From positions 992,001 through 1,056,000 of the forward strand of contig NZ_JADPZX010000001.1 of NCBI RefSeq assembly GCF_015712165.1: DNA of 64,000 nucleotides, given 5' to 3'. The DNA is from Streptomyces spinoverrucosus (lineage in GTDB: Bacteria > Actinomycetota > Actinomycetes > Streptomycetales > Streptomycetaceae). Under the pieces are notes generated by a model. That model was given only the letters and a program-made list of their open reading frames with translations. It did not search any database and was not told the origin of the DNA. Position numbers and translations under genes: made by a program. Below, piece by piece: positions 23,982-32,530 of the stretch. Position 1 is the stretch's first letter. Each line of letters starts with the position of its first letter.

Positions 23982-26900
23982 TCAGTTACCCGTGACGGGC
24001 AGTTCCTTCAACTGGATGTTGCGGAAGGAGACCTGGTCGTCGGCGCCATGGTTCTGGAGGCCGATGTGACCGTCGGTCAGGCTCCGCTGGGGGTCCTTGT
24101 TGGTGAAGTCGTTGATCTTGACTCCGTTGAGGAACACCTGAAGGCGTTCGCCCTGGACCTTGATCTCGTAGGAGTTCCACTGGCCGGGCGGCCGCAGAAC
24201 CTGGTCACGGGCCTTGATGTTGGCCGACTTGAAGGAGTAGATCGCGCCCGTCGTACGGTCGGGTGCGTCCGTCGCGTCGATCTGGATCTCGTAGCCCTTG
24301 TTCACGGCGGACCAGGGGTCGTCGGAGGCGGGGAAGCCCACGAAGATTCCGGAGTTGTCGTCGCCCTGCATCTTCCAGTCGAGCTTCAGGGAGTACGACT
24401 TCAGCTCCTTGGCCTGGTACCACAGCAGGCCCATGCCGCCTTCGGACTCCATGGCGCCGTCCTTGACGACGAACTTGCCGGGTCCGGCCTGCTTCCAGCC
24501 CTCCAGGGTCTGGCCGTTGAAGATCTTCCGGTAGTCCTTGCTCGGCTTGCAGTCCGCCTTGACCTGGCCGGTGGCGTACTGCAGACCGCCGAGCAGATGG
24601 GCCCGGAAGGCCTCCTCGGCGTAGGACTCCTTGGTGTGACCGAGGCCGGTGTAGAAGGACCGGCCGCCGCCGTAGTTCTGACACCAGGCGATCGGGTGGT
24701 CGCCCTTCATCGTGCCGCCCTGGTACGTCGTCTCGTCGAGGGTGGCGAGGACCTTGACCTGCTCGCGCGGGTTGGTGCGGTAGTCGTACCACTCGTCGGT
24801 GCGCTCCCAGGCGTCGCCCAGGTGCGCGGTGGACGGGTGGTCGTGGTCCTCGACGCGCACGGTGGCCTTCTGGGTGGCCGGGTGCGAGGCGAAGTAGGCG
24901 CCGACGAGGCCGCCGTAGAACTCCCAGTCGTACTCGGTGTCGGCGGCCGCGTGGATGCCCATGTAGCCGCCGCCACCCGCCACGTAGTTCTCGAACGCCT
25001 TCTGCTGCTCGGCGTTCAGCACGTCGCCCGTCGTGGACAGGAAGGCCACCGCGTCGTACTTGGCGAGGTTGGTCGTGGTGAACTGCCGGGCCTCCTCGGT
25101 CGCGTCGACCGTGATGCCGGCCGGGGCGCCGAGCTCCTTCAGGGCGGCGATGCCGGCCGGGATGGAGTCGTGCCGGAAGCCGGCGGTCTTGGAGAAGACC
25201 AGGACCTTCTTGCCGCCCTTGAACGGCTCCTTGGAGAACTCGAAGTCGTCCACGTCGTACAGCGCGCCGTCGCCGCCCTTGAAGACCAGGTAGATCTCCG
25301 TGGTCTTCTTCGGCAGCGCCCGCAGCGGTACGTCGACGTTCTGGAAGGTCTCCCAGCTGCCGGTCGGCGGGATGTAGGCCGAGCCGTGCAGCGGTCCGTC
25401 GGGCGAGCCGGTGCGCAGCTCGATGAAGCCGCCCGCGCCGCCGGAGGAGGCCCGCACGGTCATCTTCTTCTGCCCGTCGAACCGGTAGGGGGTGAAGGAG
25501 ATCCAGTCGCCGTCGTTGATGTCGCCGACGGTCTTGCCGCCGTTGGCGCCGGTCTTGTCGATGACCGAGACGCCCTGCTGCTTCGTGAAGTGCTCGCCCT
25601 GGCGGTGCAGCGGCTGGAGCACGGTGCGGGCGGTGCCGGTCAGGGCCTCCTGGCCGTTCGCCCCGCCGTCGGTGTAGCTGGCGCCGACGACGCCGTAGAT
25701 GTTGGCGTTGGGGTCGTGACCGCCGTCACCGGGCGGCGGCTTCAGGGTGCCCTCACAACCCATTTCGCTGGTCAGCTCGTGGGCGTGGGAGTCGTGGCCG
25801 AGGCTGTAGACGACCTTGACCTTGGAGCAGTCGATCGTCTCCTCGGGGTCGGTGACGGTCACCTTGAACGGGACGGGCTCGCCGAAGGCGGCCAGGCTGC
25901 CGTTGCCCGGGACGTCGATCCGCACCTTGGGCTCGGTGTTGCCGACCACGATCCGGACGCTGGCGTTGCCCGTGTTGCCCTCGGGGTCCTTGGCGGTGAA
26001 GGTGGCGGTGTAGGTGCCGACCTTCTTGTACTTGTGGGTGGGGTTGAGGCCCTCGCCCTGGGTGCCGTCGCCGAAGTCCCAGCTGTAGGTGAGGTCCGGG
26101 GAGTCGGCGTCCTTGGCGGCGCCGGTGAACTTGACCTTCAGACCGGCCGCGCCGGACGTCCTGTCGGCGCTGACCTCGGCGATCGGGGAGAAGCCGTCCT
26201 CGGCGTTCTCGATCCGGTACAGCGCGGAGTGCTCGTCGCCCTGGAACCAGGAGACGCCGTAGTCGAGGACGTAGAGCGCGCCGTCGGGGCCGAACTCCAT
26301 GTCCATGATCTGGGTGCCGGTCCACGGGAAGTCGTTGATCTTCGCGACGGAGCCGTCGGCGTTCTGCTCGATCCGCTTGATCCAGCGGCGGCCGAACTCA
26401 CCCGCGAAGAAGTCGCCGTCGTAGGCCTCGGGGAACTTCACCTTGGAGTCGAGGTCGGGGTCGTAGCGGTAGACCGGGCCGGCCATCGGGGACTCCGAGC
26501 CGGTGCCGAACTCGGGCACCGAGCCGCCGTCGTACGGGATCCAGGCGGCCTGCGCGGGCGGCAGGTCGACCAGGCCGGTGTTGTGCGGCGAGGTGTTCTT
26601 CGGGGCGGCGCAGTCGAACTTCGCGCCGGACTCCTTGGTGGCGAAGTCGTAGTCGAGGTAGGCGTCGTTGTTGCCCGTGCAGAAGGGCCAGCCGAAGTTG
26701 CCGGCCTCGGTCACCTTCGCGAACTCGACCTGTCCGGCCGGCCCCCGCTTCGGGTCGGCGGCTCCGGCGTCGGGGCCGTAGTCACCCACGTACACGGTGC
26801 CGGTGGGCTTGTCGACGCTCATCCGGAACGGGTTGCGGAAGCCCATCGCGTAGATCTCGGGGCGGGTCTTCTCCGTGCCCGGGGCGAAGAGGTTGCCCTC

Positions 26901-27704
26901 CGGGATGGTGTACGAGCCGTCCTCGGCGACCTTGATACGGAGGATCTTGCCGCGCAGGTCGTTGGTGTTGGCGGAGCTGCGGCGGGCGTCGAAGGCGGGG
27001 TTGCGGTTCTCGCGGTCGTCGATCGGCGTGTAGCCGTCGGAGGCGAAGGGGTTGGTGTCGTCGCCGGTCGACAGGTAGAGGTTGCCGTCCGCGTCGAAGT
27101 CGATGTCGCCGCCGACGTGGCAGCAGGTGCCCCGGGAGGCCGCGACGTCGATGACCTTCTTCTCGCTGGCCATGTCCAGCGTGCCGTTGGCGTTGAGGAC
27201 GAAGCGGGAGAGGCGGTTGACGCCCTCGAACTTCTCGAAGTCCGCGGCGGTGCCGGTCTCCGGGGCGTCGCCGGCGGGGGTGTCGAGCGGCGGGGCGTAG
27301 TAGAGGTAGATCGCCCGGTTGTTCTTGAAGTCCGGGTCGATGCCGACGCCCTGCAGGCCCTCCTCGTCGTGGCTGTAGACGGGGATCTTGCCGGCGACCT
27401 TGGTGACGCCGCCCTGGTCGGTGAGGCGCAGTGTGCCGTCGCGCGAAGTGTGCAGCACGCTGCGGTCCGGGAGCACGGCGAGCGACATCGGCTCGCCCGT
27501 CTCGGGCTCGCCCTTGGCGAGCGGGACCTGCTGGAACTGCCCCTCGGCGGCGGCCGGTTCGTCGTGCTCCGGGTGGCCGGGGTGGGCGCCGGCGAGAGTG
27601 GCCGGGGCGCCCACGGCCAGGAGCAGGCCGGTGAACAGGGCGAGGGGGGTGCGAAGCCTGGGACGCCTCGGGGTGCGGGTGCTTCGGAGTCTGGTTCTGT
27701 GCAC
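23982..27704 (-). CDS. Giant secreted PQQ-type sugar dehydrogenase / PKD / CBM6 / ThuA / 3-keto-hydrolase protein
   Basis: A 1,240-residue exported multidomain protein. After a signal peptide (about residues 1-40, ending at TLAGAHPGH) it carries a soluble-PQQ glucose-dehydrogenase-like propeller (about 50-460, with CCHVGGDIDFDADGNLYLS and GPDGALYVLDYG). A PKD domain follows (about 470-560, YSWDFGDG), then a CBM6-like domain (about 680-810) and a ThuA-like domain (about 815-1040, KVLVFSKTAGFRHDS, GIHAAADTEYDW). A DUF1080/3-keto-disaccharide hydrolase domain ends it (about 1045-1238, IFNGQTLEGW, NSGIFVG, GYEIQI). I chose the GTG at 27704 because GGAGGG lies five bases before it. It probably oxidises or cleaves keto-sugars outside the cell for the adjacent transporter module. 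A ROK-type operator lies upstream. Confidence 0.88.
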   Translation of the reverse strand: MHRTRLRSTRTPRRPRLRTPLALFTGLLLAVGAPATLAGAHPGHPEHDEPAAAEGQFQQVPLAKGEPETGEPMSLAVLPDRSVLHTSRDGTLRLTDQGGVTKVAGKIPVYSHDEEGLQGVGIDPDFKNNRAIYLYYAPPLDTPAGDAPETGTAADFEKFEGVNRLSRFVLNANGTLDMASEKKVIDVAASRGTCCHVGGDIDFDADGNLYLSTGDDTNPFASDGYTPIDDRENRNPAFDARRSSANTNDLRGKILRIKVAEDGSYTIPEGNLFAPGTEKTRPEIYAMGFRNPFRMSVDKPTGTVYVGDYGPDAGAADPKRGPAGQVEFAKVTEAGNFGWPFCTGNNDAYLDYDFATKESGAKFDCAAPKNTSPHNTGLVDLPPAQAAWIPYDGGSVPEFGTGSESPMAGPVYRYDPDLDSKVKFPEAYDGDFFAGEFGRRWIKRIEQNADGSVAKINDFPWTGTQIMDMEFGPDGALYVLDYGVSWFQGDEHSALYRIENAEDGFSPIAEVSADRTSGAAGLKVKFTGAAKDADSPDLTYSWDFGDGTQGEGLNPTHKYKKVGTYTATFTAKDPEGNTGNASVRIVVGNTEPKVRIDVPGNGSLAAFGEPVPFKVTVTDPEETIDCSKVKVVYSLGHDSHAHELTSEMGCEGTLKPPPGDGGHDPNANIYGVVGASYTDGGANGQEALTGTARTVLQPLHRQGEHFTKQQGVSVIDKTGANGGKTVGDINDGDWISFTPYRFDGQKKMTVRASSGGAGGFIELRTGSPDGPLHGSAYIPPTGSWETFQNVDVPLRALPKKTTEIYLVFKGGDGALYDVDDFEFSKEPFKGGKKVLVFSKTAGFRHDSIPAGIAALKELGAPAGITVDATEEARQFTTTNLAKYDAVAFLSTTGDVLNAEQQKAFENYVAGGGGYMGIHAAADTEYDWEFYGGLVGAYFASHPATQKATVRVEDHDHPSTAHLGDAWERTDEWYDYRTNPREQVKVLATLDETTYQGGTMKGDHPIAWCQNYGGGRSFYTGLGHTKESYAEEAFRAHLLGGLQYATGQVKADCKPSKDYRKIFNGQTLEGWKQAGPGKFVVKDGAMESEGGMGLLWYQAKELKSYSLKLDWKMQGDDNSGIFVGFPASDDPWSAVNKGYEIQIDATDAPDRTTGAIYSFKSANIKARDQVLRPPGQWNSYEIKVQGERLQVFLNGVKINDFTNKDPQRSLTDGHIGLQNHGADDQVSFRNIQLKELPVTGN

Positions 27705-27801
27705 GAAGTCCCTCCGGGAACGGGTGGGCCGTACTGGATGGGTGCGAAGGCGTGCGGTGCGGGCGCCGGGGTGCGCCGTCACCCCGGAGGTGGGTGTGCC
27801 A

Positions 27802-27831
27802 TGAACACTTCCCTGTGTGTCCTGAACACTT
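27802..27831. promoter_or_regulatory. Direct repeat TGAACACTT, two helical turns apart
   Basis: TGAACACTT occurs at 27802-27810 and again at 27823-27831, a 21-bp period. It lies about 100 bases upstream of the giant protein start, between that gene and the ROK-like operator. The spacing on one face of the helix suggests a dimeric regulator site, but no partner sequence was seen elsewhere. Confidence 0.4.
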
Positions 27832-27889
27832 CAGGGACGGTAACCGCGTCCGTGCGGGGCGAACACCCCTTGCGTCAGACTCGGTTGAA

Positions 27890-27912
27890 CTTTCTCCCAG
27901 CACAGGACAAAG
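27890..27912. promoter_or_regulatory. Candidate ROK operator upstream of the giant ThuA protein gene
   Basis: CTTTCTCC-N7-GGACAAAG, an inverted repeat with 7 of 8 matching arm positions. The same architecture, CTTTTTCC-N7-GGACAAAG, lies at 35428-35450 in front of the ROK regulator gene; the two share 15 of the 16 arm bases and the flanking A and ACA. Confidence 0.65.
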
Positions 27913-27988
27913 CAGGATACGGGCAGGTCGGAGGGGGGATCGGCGGTGCTGCCGGTCCCCGTCCCCGACCTGCCGCCGGGTGCGTGGT

Positions 27989-28987
27989 TCAGCTGTTGAA
28001 CGCGGCGTCGAAGGACGCGCTGGGCGGTTCGAAGTCGAACGCCTTAAGGCGGGTCAGGGCCTCGGGGGCGCCCTGGAGCCGGTCCATGCCGGCGTCCTCC
28101 CACTCGACGGAGATGGGCCCCTGGTAGTCGATGGAGCGCAGCATCCGGAAGACGTCCTCCCAGGGGACGTCGCCGTGCCCCGCGGAGACGAAGTCCCAGC
28201 CGCGCCGTGGGTCGCCCCAGGGCAGGTGTGAGCCGAGGCGGCCGTTGCGGCCGTCGAGGCGCTTGCGGGCCTCCTTGCAGTCGACGTGGTAGATCCGGTC
28301 GCGGAAGTCCCACAGGAAGCCGACCGGGTCGAGGTCCTGCCAGACGAAGTGCGACGGGTCGAAGTTCAGCCCGAAGGCGGGACGGTGGCCGACCGCCTCC
28401 AGGGCGCGTTGGGTGGTCCAGTAGTCGTAGGCGATCTCGCTCGGATGCACCTCGTGCGCGAACCGCACGCCCTCCGCGTCGAAGACGTCCAGGATCGGGT
28501 TCCAGCGCTCGGCGAAGTCCTCGTAGCCGCGTTCGATCATCGACTCGGGGGCGGGCGGGAACATCGCGACCAGGTGCCAGATGGCGGAGCCGGTGAAGCC
28601 GATGACGGTGTCGACGCCGAAGGCGGCCGCGGCGCGCGCGGTGTCCTTGATCTCGGCGGCGGCCCGCTGTCGTACGCCTTCCGCGTCGCCGTCGCCCCAG
28701 ATCCGCCCCGGCAGGATGGCCTGGTGCCGCTCGTCGATGATGGCGTCGCAGACGGCCTGGCCGACGAGATGGTTGGAGATGGCCCAGCACTTCAGGCCGT
28801 ACTTGTCGAGGAGCTGGTGCCTGGACGCGATGTAGCCGGGGTCGCTCAGTGCCTTGTCGACCTCGAAGTGGTCGCCCCAGCAGGCGAGTTCCAGGCCGTC
28901 GTAGCCGAAGTCGCGGGCGAGGCGGCAGACCTCTTCGAGGGGCAGGTCGGCCCACTGGCCGGTGAAGAGCGTGAAGGTGCGGGGCAT
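27989..28987 (-). CDS. Sugar phosphate isomerase/epimerase
   Basis: A 332-residue xylose-isomerase-like TIM barrel. It opens with [19 protein letters not shown] and contains [25 protein letters not shown], the metal Glu in [15 protein letters not shown], Asp/His in [20 protein letters not shown] and the final Glu in [12 protein letters not shown]. No signal peptide. It lies 12 bases after the Gfo/Idh gene and is transcribed with it. Pairing of this barrel type with a Gfo/Idh dehydrogenase is common in inositol and 3-keto-sugar catabolism, where it isomerises or epimerises the oxidised sugar. The precise substrate is unknown. Confidence 0.87.
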   Translation of the reverse strand: MPRTFTLFTGQWADLPLEEVCRLARDFGYDGLELACWGDHFEVDKALSDPGYIASRHQLLDKYGLKCWAISNHLVGQAVCDAIIDERHQAILPGRIWGDGDAEGVRQRAAAEIKDTARAAAAFGVDTVIGFTGSAIWHLVAMFPPAPESMIERGYEDFAERWNPILDVFDAEGVRFAHEVHPSEIAYDYWTTQRALEAVGHRPAFGLNFDPSHFVWQDLDPVGFLWDFRDRIYHVDCKEARKRLDGRNGRLGSHLPWGDPRRGWDFVSAGHGDVPWEDVFRMLRSIDYQGPISVEWEDAGMDRLQGAPEALTRLKAFDFEPPSASFDAAFNS

Positions 28988-28999
28988 TGCCGGGCCTCC

Positions 29000-30232
29000 T
29001 CAGACCGCGATCGGGGTGTAGACGGAGTTCTTCTCGGCGCTCTCCTCCACCGCCGCGAGGACGCGCTGCACCTGCAGCCCCTCGGCGAAGGAGGGTTCGG
29101 GGCGGCGGCCCTCGGCGACCGCGTGGACCAGGTCGCGGGCCTGGTGGACGAAGCTGTGCTCGTAGCCGAGGCCGTGCCCGGGCGGCCACCAGGCCTCCAG
29201 GTAGGGGTGGTCGGGTTCGGTGACGAGGATGCGGCGGAAGCCGGAGTGGGTGTCGGGCTCGGTGCCGTCGTGGTACCAGAGCTCGTTGAGCCGCTCCAGG
29301 TCGAAGGCGAGCGAGCCGCGCTCACCGTTGAGTTCGATGCGCAGGGCGTTCTTGCGGCCGGTGGCGTACCGGGTGGCCTCGAAGGAGGCGAGGGCGCCGG
29401 AGGTGAAGCGGGCGGTGAACAGGGCGGCGTCGTCGACGGTGACCTGTCCGGTGCCGTCGGCCGAGACGGCGCCCAGTCCGCGCGCGGCACCGGCGAGCGG
29501 CCGCTCCCGGACGAAGGTCTCCGTGAGCGCCGAGACCCCCGCGAGCTGCTCCCCCGCCAGGTACTGCGCCAGGTCCACGATGTGCGCCCCGAGGTCGCCG
29601 AGCGAGCCGGAGCCGGCCAGTTCCTTGCGCAGCCGCCAGGTCAGCGGGGCCTGCGGGTCGACCAGCCAGTCCTGGAGGTACGACACCCTGACGTGCCGCA
29701 GGGTGCCGACGCGGCCCTCGGCGACCATCCGCCGGGCCAGCGCGGTGGCGGGCACCCGGCGGTAGTTGAAGCCGACCATGGCCAACTGGCCACGCTCGTA
29801 GGCGGATTCGGCGGCCGCCGTCATCGTCGCGGCCTCCTCGACGGTGTTCGCGAGGGGCTTCTCGCACAGGACGTGCTTGCCGGCGGCCAGCGCGGCGAGC
29901 GCGATCTCGGCGTGGCTGTCGCCGGGTGTGCAGATGTCCACCAGGTCGATGTCGTCCCGGGCGATCAGCGCCCGCCAGTCGGTCTCGGCCGCCGCCCAGC
30001 CGTGCCGGTCGGCCGCCGCGCGCACGGCCGTCTCGTCCCGCCCGCAGATCGCGGCGAGCACCGGCTGCCGGGGCAGGTCGAAGACGCGGCCCACGGTGCG
30101 CCAGCCCTGGGAGTGGGCGGCGCCCATGAAGGCGTAGCCGACCATGCCGATGCGCAGCGGCGGCTTGTCGACGGCGCCGGGTGTCGGCGTCCCGGCGCCG
30201 CTGTCGGCTTCGGGCTGCTGCGGCTGTCCCAT
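29000..30232 (-). CDS. Gfo/Idh/MocA family oxidoreductase
   Basis: A 410-residue NAD(P)-dependent sugar or cyclitol dehydrogenase. The Rossmann start RIGMVGYAFMGAAHSQGW (near residue 28) is followed by VDICTPGDSHAEIA, the catalytic-lysine EKPL motif in HVLCEKPLANT (near residue 120), GFNYRRVPA and the GDLGAHIVDLAQYL segment with the active-site Asp/His pair. GGAGGACC precedes the ATG. It is the first gene after the transporter set, separated from it by about 220 bp holding a Streptomyces-type repeat. It likely oxidises the sugar brought in by the ABC transporter, with the downstream isomerase acting next. Confidence 0.9.
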   Translation of the reverse strand: MGQPQQPEADSGAGTPTPGAVDKPPLRIGMVGYAFMGAAHSQGWRTVGRVFDLPRQPVLAAICGRDETAVRAAADRHGWAAAETDWRALIARDDIDLVDICTPGDSHAEIALAALAAGKHVLCEKPLANTVEEAATMTAAAESAYERGQLAMVGFNYRRVPATALARRMVAEGRVGTLRHVRVSYLQDWLVDPQAPLTWRLRKELAGSGSLGDLGAHIVDLAQYLAGEQLAGVSALTETFVRERPLAGAARGLGAVSADGTGQVTVDDAALFTARFTSGALASFEATRYATGRKNALRIELNGERGSLAFDLERLNELWYHDGTEPDTHSGFRRILVTEPDHPYLEAWWPPGHGLGYEHSFVHQARDLVHAVAEGRRPEPSFAEGLQVQRVLAAVEESAEKNSVYTPIAV

Positions 30233-30340
30233 GAAGAGGTCCTCCTCGTCGTCGGTGCGCTGTGGGGGGTTGGGGGGCCGTGCCGCGAAGGGGGCGGGGG
30301 TGTGGCACGCCGCGAAGTGCCGCGTTCAGCCGTCCACGGT

Positions 30341-30412
30341 CTGCGGCGCCGTCGTGGCTTCTCGCGTCCACGCGGCGGAGCCGCATGTCAGGCACAGCCC
30401 CGCGCCCCTTGG
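30341..30412 (-). repeat. Streptomyces-type interspersed GC-rich repeat (intergenic copy)
   Basis: On the minus strand the element reads GGGGCGCGGGGCTGTG, then TGCGGCTCCGCCGCGTGG, CGCGA and ends GGCGCCGCAG. I recognise this pattern as a highly repeated intergenic element in Streptomyces genomes. A second copy with the same blocks lies inside a transporter gene at 38739-38824. Confidence 0.7.
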
Positions 30413-30449
30413 GCCTCGGCTCGGATCGGGATCCGAGAGGCGCAGCCCC

Positions 30450-31493
30450 TTACTCGAAGCCGGTGGACATGTACTGGTCGACGTTGGTCTTGTCGACGAC
30501 GGCCGAGTAGAGCGTGAGCGACGCCGGGATCTCGTACTCGGCGAGGCCGCCGACGCCCTTGCCCTGGCCGAGGGCGCGGGCGAGGTCGATGGCGGAGGCG
30601 GCCATGGTGGGCGGGTAGAGGACGGTCGCCTTCAGCACGCCGTCGTCCTGCTTGATGGCCTGGAAGGCGGAGAGCGCGCCCGCGCCGCCGACCATCAGGA
30701 AGTCGTCGCGCCCGGCCTGCTCGATGGCGCGCAGCGCGCCGACGCCCTGGTCGTCGTCGTGGTTCCACAGCGCGTCGAACTGCGACTGCGCCTGGAGCAG
30801 CTGGGCCATCTTGGCCTGCCCGGACTCGACGGTGAAGTCGGCGGCCTGGCGGGCCACCTTGCGGATGTTGGGGTAGTTCTTCAGCGCGTCGTCGAAGCCC
30901 TGGGTGCGCTGCCTGGTCAGTTCCAGGTTGTCCAGTCCGGCCAGTTCGATGACCCGGGCGTCGGACGTGCCCTTGAGCTTCTCACCGATGTAGTGACCGG
31001 CGTTGAGGCCCATGCCGTAGTTGTCGCCGCCGATCCAGCAGCGGTACGCCTGCGGGGTGTTGAAGATCCGGTCCAGGTTGATCACCGGGATGCCCGCCCG
31101 CATCGCCTTGAGCCCCACCTGGGTGAGGGCCTTGCCGTCGGCGGGCAGGATGACCAGGACGTCGACCTTCTTGTTGATCAGGGTCTCGATCTGGCCGATC
31201 TGCGCGGCGGTGTCGTTGGAGCCCTCGGTGATCTCCAGCGTCACGTCCTGGTACTTCTCGGCGCGGCTCTTGGCGTTCTCGTTGATCGCGTTGAGCCAGC
31301 CGTGGTCGGCCTGCGGACCGGCGAAGCCGATGGTGACCTGCTTGCCGGGCTGGTCGTCGGCGGCCGGCTGGTTGTCGGCGGCCTGCTCCTTCTCCTTGGG
31401 CTCGTTGCTGGTGCACCCGGTGAGGAGGGCACCGGCCGAGACGGCGGCGGTCCCGAAGAGCAGTCCTCTGCGGCTGGTGAGTTGCTGCGGCAT
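30450..31493 (-). CDS. Sugar ABC transporter substrate-binding lipoprotein (ribose type)
   Basis: A 347-residue periplasmic-binding-protein-1-like receptor. The N-terminus has a twin-arginine pair (SRRGLLFG) and a lipobox LLTGC (Cys near residue 27), so it is probably exported folded and anchored to the membrane by lipid. The mature part begins at VTIGFAGPQADHGW and shows the RbsB-like VDVLVILPADGKALT, IPVINLDR, GGDNYGMGLNAGHYIG, and WNHDDDQGVGALRAIEQAGR hinge motifs. AGGAAAGGG precedes the ATG. It is the third gene of a transporter operon with permease and ATPase upstream. The ligand is probably a sugar or cyclitol; residues cannot be assigned to one. Confidence 0.92.
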   Translation of the reverse strand: MPQQLTSRRGLLFGTAAVSAGALLTGCTSNEPKEKEQAADNQPAADDQPGKQVTIGFAGPQADHGWLNAINENAKSRAEKYQDVTLEITEGSNDTAAQIGQIETLINKKVDVLVILPADGKALTQVGLKAMRAGIPVINLDRIFNTPQAYRCWIGGDNYGMGLNAGHYIGEKLKGTSDARVIELAGLDNLELTRQRTQGFDDALKNYPNIRKVARQAADFTVESGQAKMAQLLQAQSQFDALWNHDDDQGVGALRAIEQAGRDDFLMVGGAGALSAFQAIKQDDGVLKATVLYPPTMAASAIDLARALGQGKGVGGLAEYEIPASLTLYSAVVDKTNVDQYMSTGFE

Positions 31494-31510
31494 GGCGGTG
31501 AACCCTTTCC

Positions 31511-32530
31511 TCAGGTCGTGCTCGCGGTACGGCGCTGGACCAGCACGGCGGCGACGATGATCGCGCCCTTGGCGATCTGCTGGACGTCGCTCTGCAGGTT
31601 GTTCAGGGCGAAGATGTTGGTGATCGTGGTGAAGATCAGGACGCCGAGCACGGAGCCGACGATGGTGCCGCGGCCGCCGCTGAGCAGGGTGCCGCCGATG
31701 ATCGCGGCGGCGATGGCGTCGAGTTCGTAGAGGTTGCCGTTGGTGTTCTGGCCGGAGCCGGACAGGATGATCAGCAGGAAGGCGGCGATGCCGCAGCACA
31801 GCCCGGAGAGCAGGTACAGATACAGCCGCTGCCGGCGTACGTCGATGCCCGCCAGCCGGGCCGCCTCCGCGTTGCCGCCGACGGCGACGGTGCGGCGGCC
31901 GAAGGTGGTGCGGTTCAGCAGCAGCCAGCCGATGATCGTGACGACCGCGAAGACGAGGACGAGCGGCGGGATGCCGAGCACGTACGCGTCGCGCTCGCCG
32001 AGGTCGAGGACGGAGGGCACCGTGACGATCTGCGTCCTGCCGTCCGTGATCTGCAACGCCAGTCCGCGCGCCGAGGCCAGCATGGCGAGGGTGGCGATGA
32101 ACGGGACCATCCCGCCGTAGGCGATGAGCAGTCCGTTGACCAGGCCGCAGCCGACGCCGACGAGCACCGAGGTGAAGAGGATGCCGCCGAAACCGAAGTC
32201 CTGGGTGGCGACGGTGGTCGCCCACACGGAGGCGAGCGCGACGATCGCGCCGACGGAGAGGTCGATGCCGCCGGAGATGATGACGAAGGTCATGCCGACG
32301 GTGACGACGCCGATCACGGAGGCCTGGGTGAGGACGAGTTGGAGGTTGCGGGTGTCGAGGAACTCGTCGGGCTTGGTGATGCCGCCGATGACGACGAGGG
32401 CGGCGAGCACGCCGAGCAGGGACAGGGTGCGGACGTCGGCGCGGAACAGCATGCCGCGCCAGGCAGGGGGTTGAACGGCCGACGGCGCCTTGTCGGCGCT
32501 GTCCCGCGGCGGGGAGACGGGCTGCGTCAT
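31511..32530 (-). CDS. Sugar ABC transporter permease (RbsC type)
   Basis: A 339-residue inner-membrane permease of the ribose/xylose transporter family. About nine hydrophobic segments are visible. The family signature VGMTFVIISGGIDLSVGAIVAL lies near residue 78-99, with RTTFGRRTVAVGGNAEAARLAGI, the cytoplasmic loop that contacts the ATPase, near residue 210. The final segments hold AAIIGGTLLSGGRGTIVGSVLG. It overlaps the ATPase gene by four bases at its start and is 17 bases from the binding-protein gene, so the three are one unit. Confidence 0.93.
   Translation of the reverse strand: MTQPVSPPRDSADKAPSAVQPPAWRGMLFRADVRTLSLLGVLAALVVIGGITKPDEFLDTRNLQLVLTQASVIGVVTVGMTFVIISGGIDLSVGAIVALASVWATTVATQDFGFGGILFTSVLVGVGCGLVNGLLIAYGGMVPFIATLAMLASARGLALQITDGRTQIVTVPSVLDLGERDAYVLGIPPLVLVFAVVTIIGWLLLNRTTFGRRTVAVGGNAEAARLAGIDVRRQRLYLYLLSGLCCGIAAFLLIILSGSGQNTNGNLYELDAIAAAIIGGTLLSGGRGTIVGSVLGVLIFTTITNIFALNNLQSDVQQIAKGAIIVAAVLVQRRTASTT

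Noticed and set aside
22899..28127. A 1,742-residue rightward open frame
   Set aside because: It is antisense to the inositol-phosphate synthase and giant ThuA genes, has no domain pattern and reflects GC-rich codon bias on the other strand.
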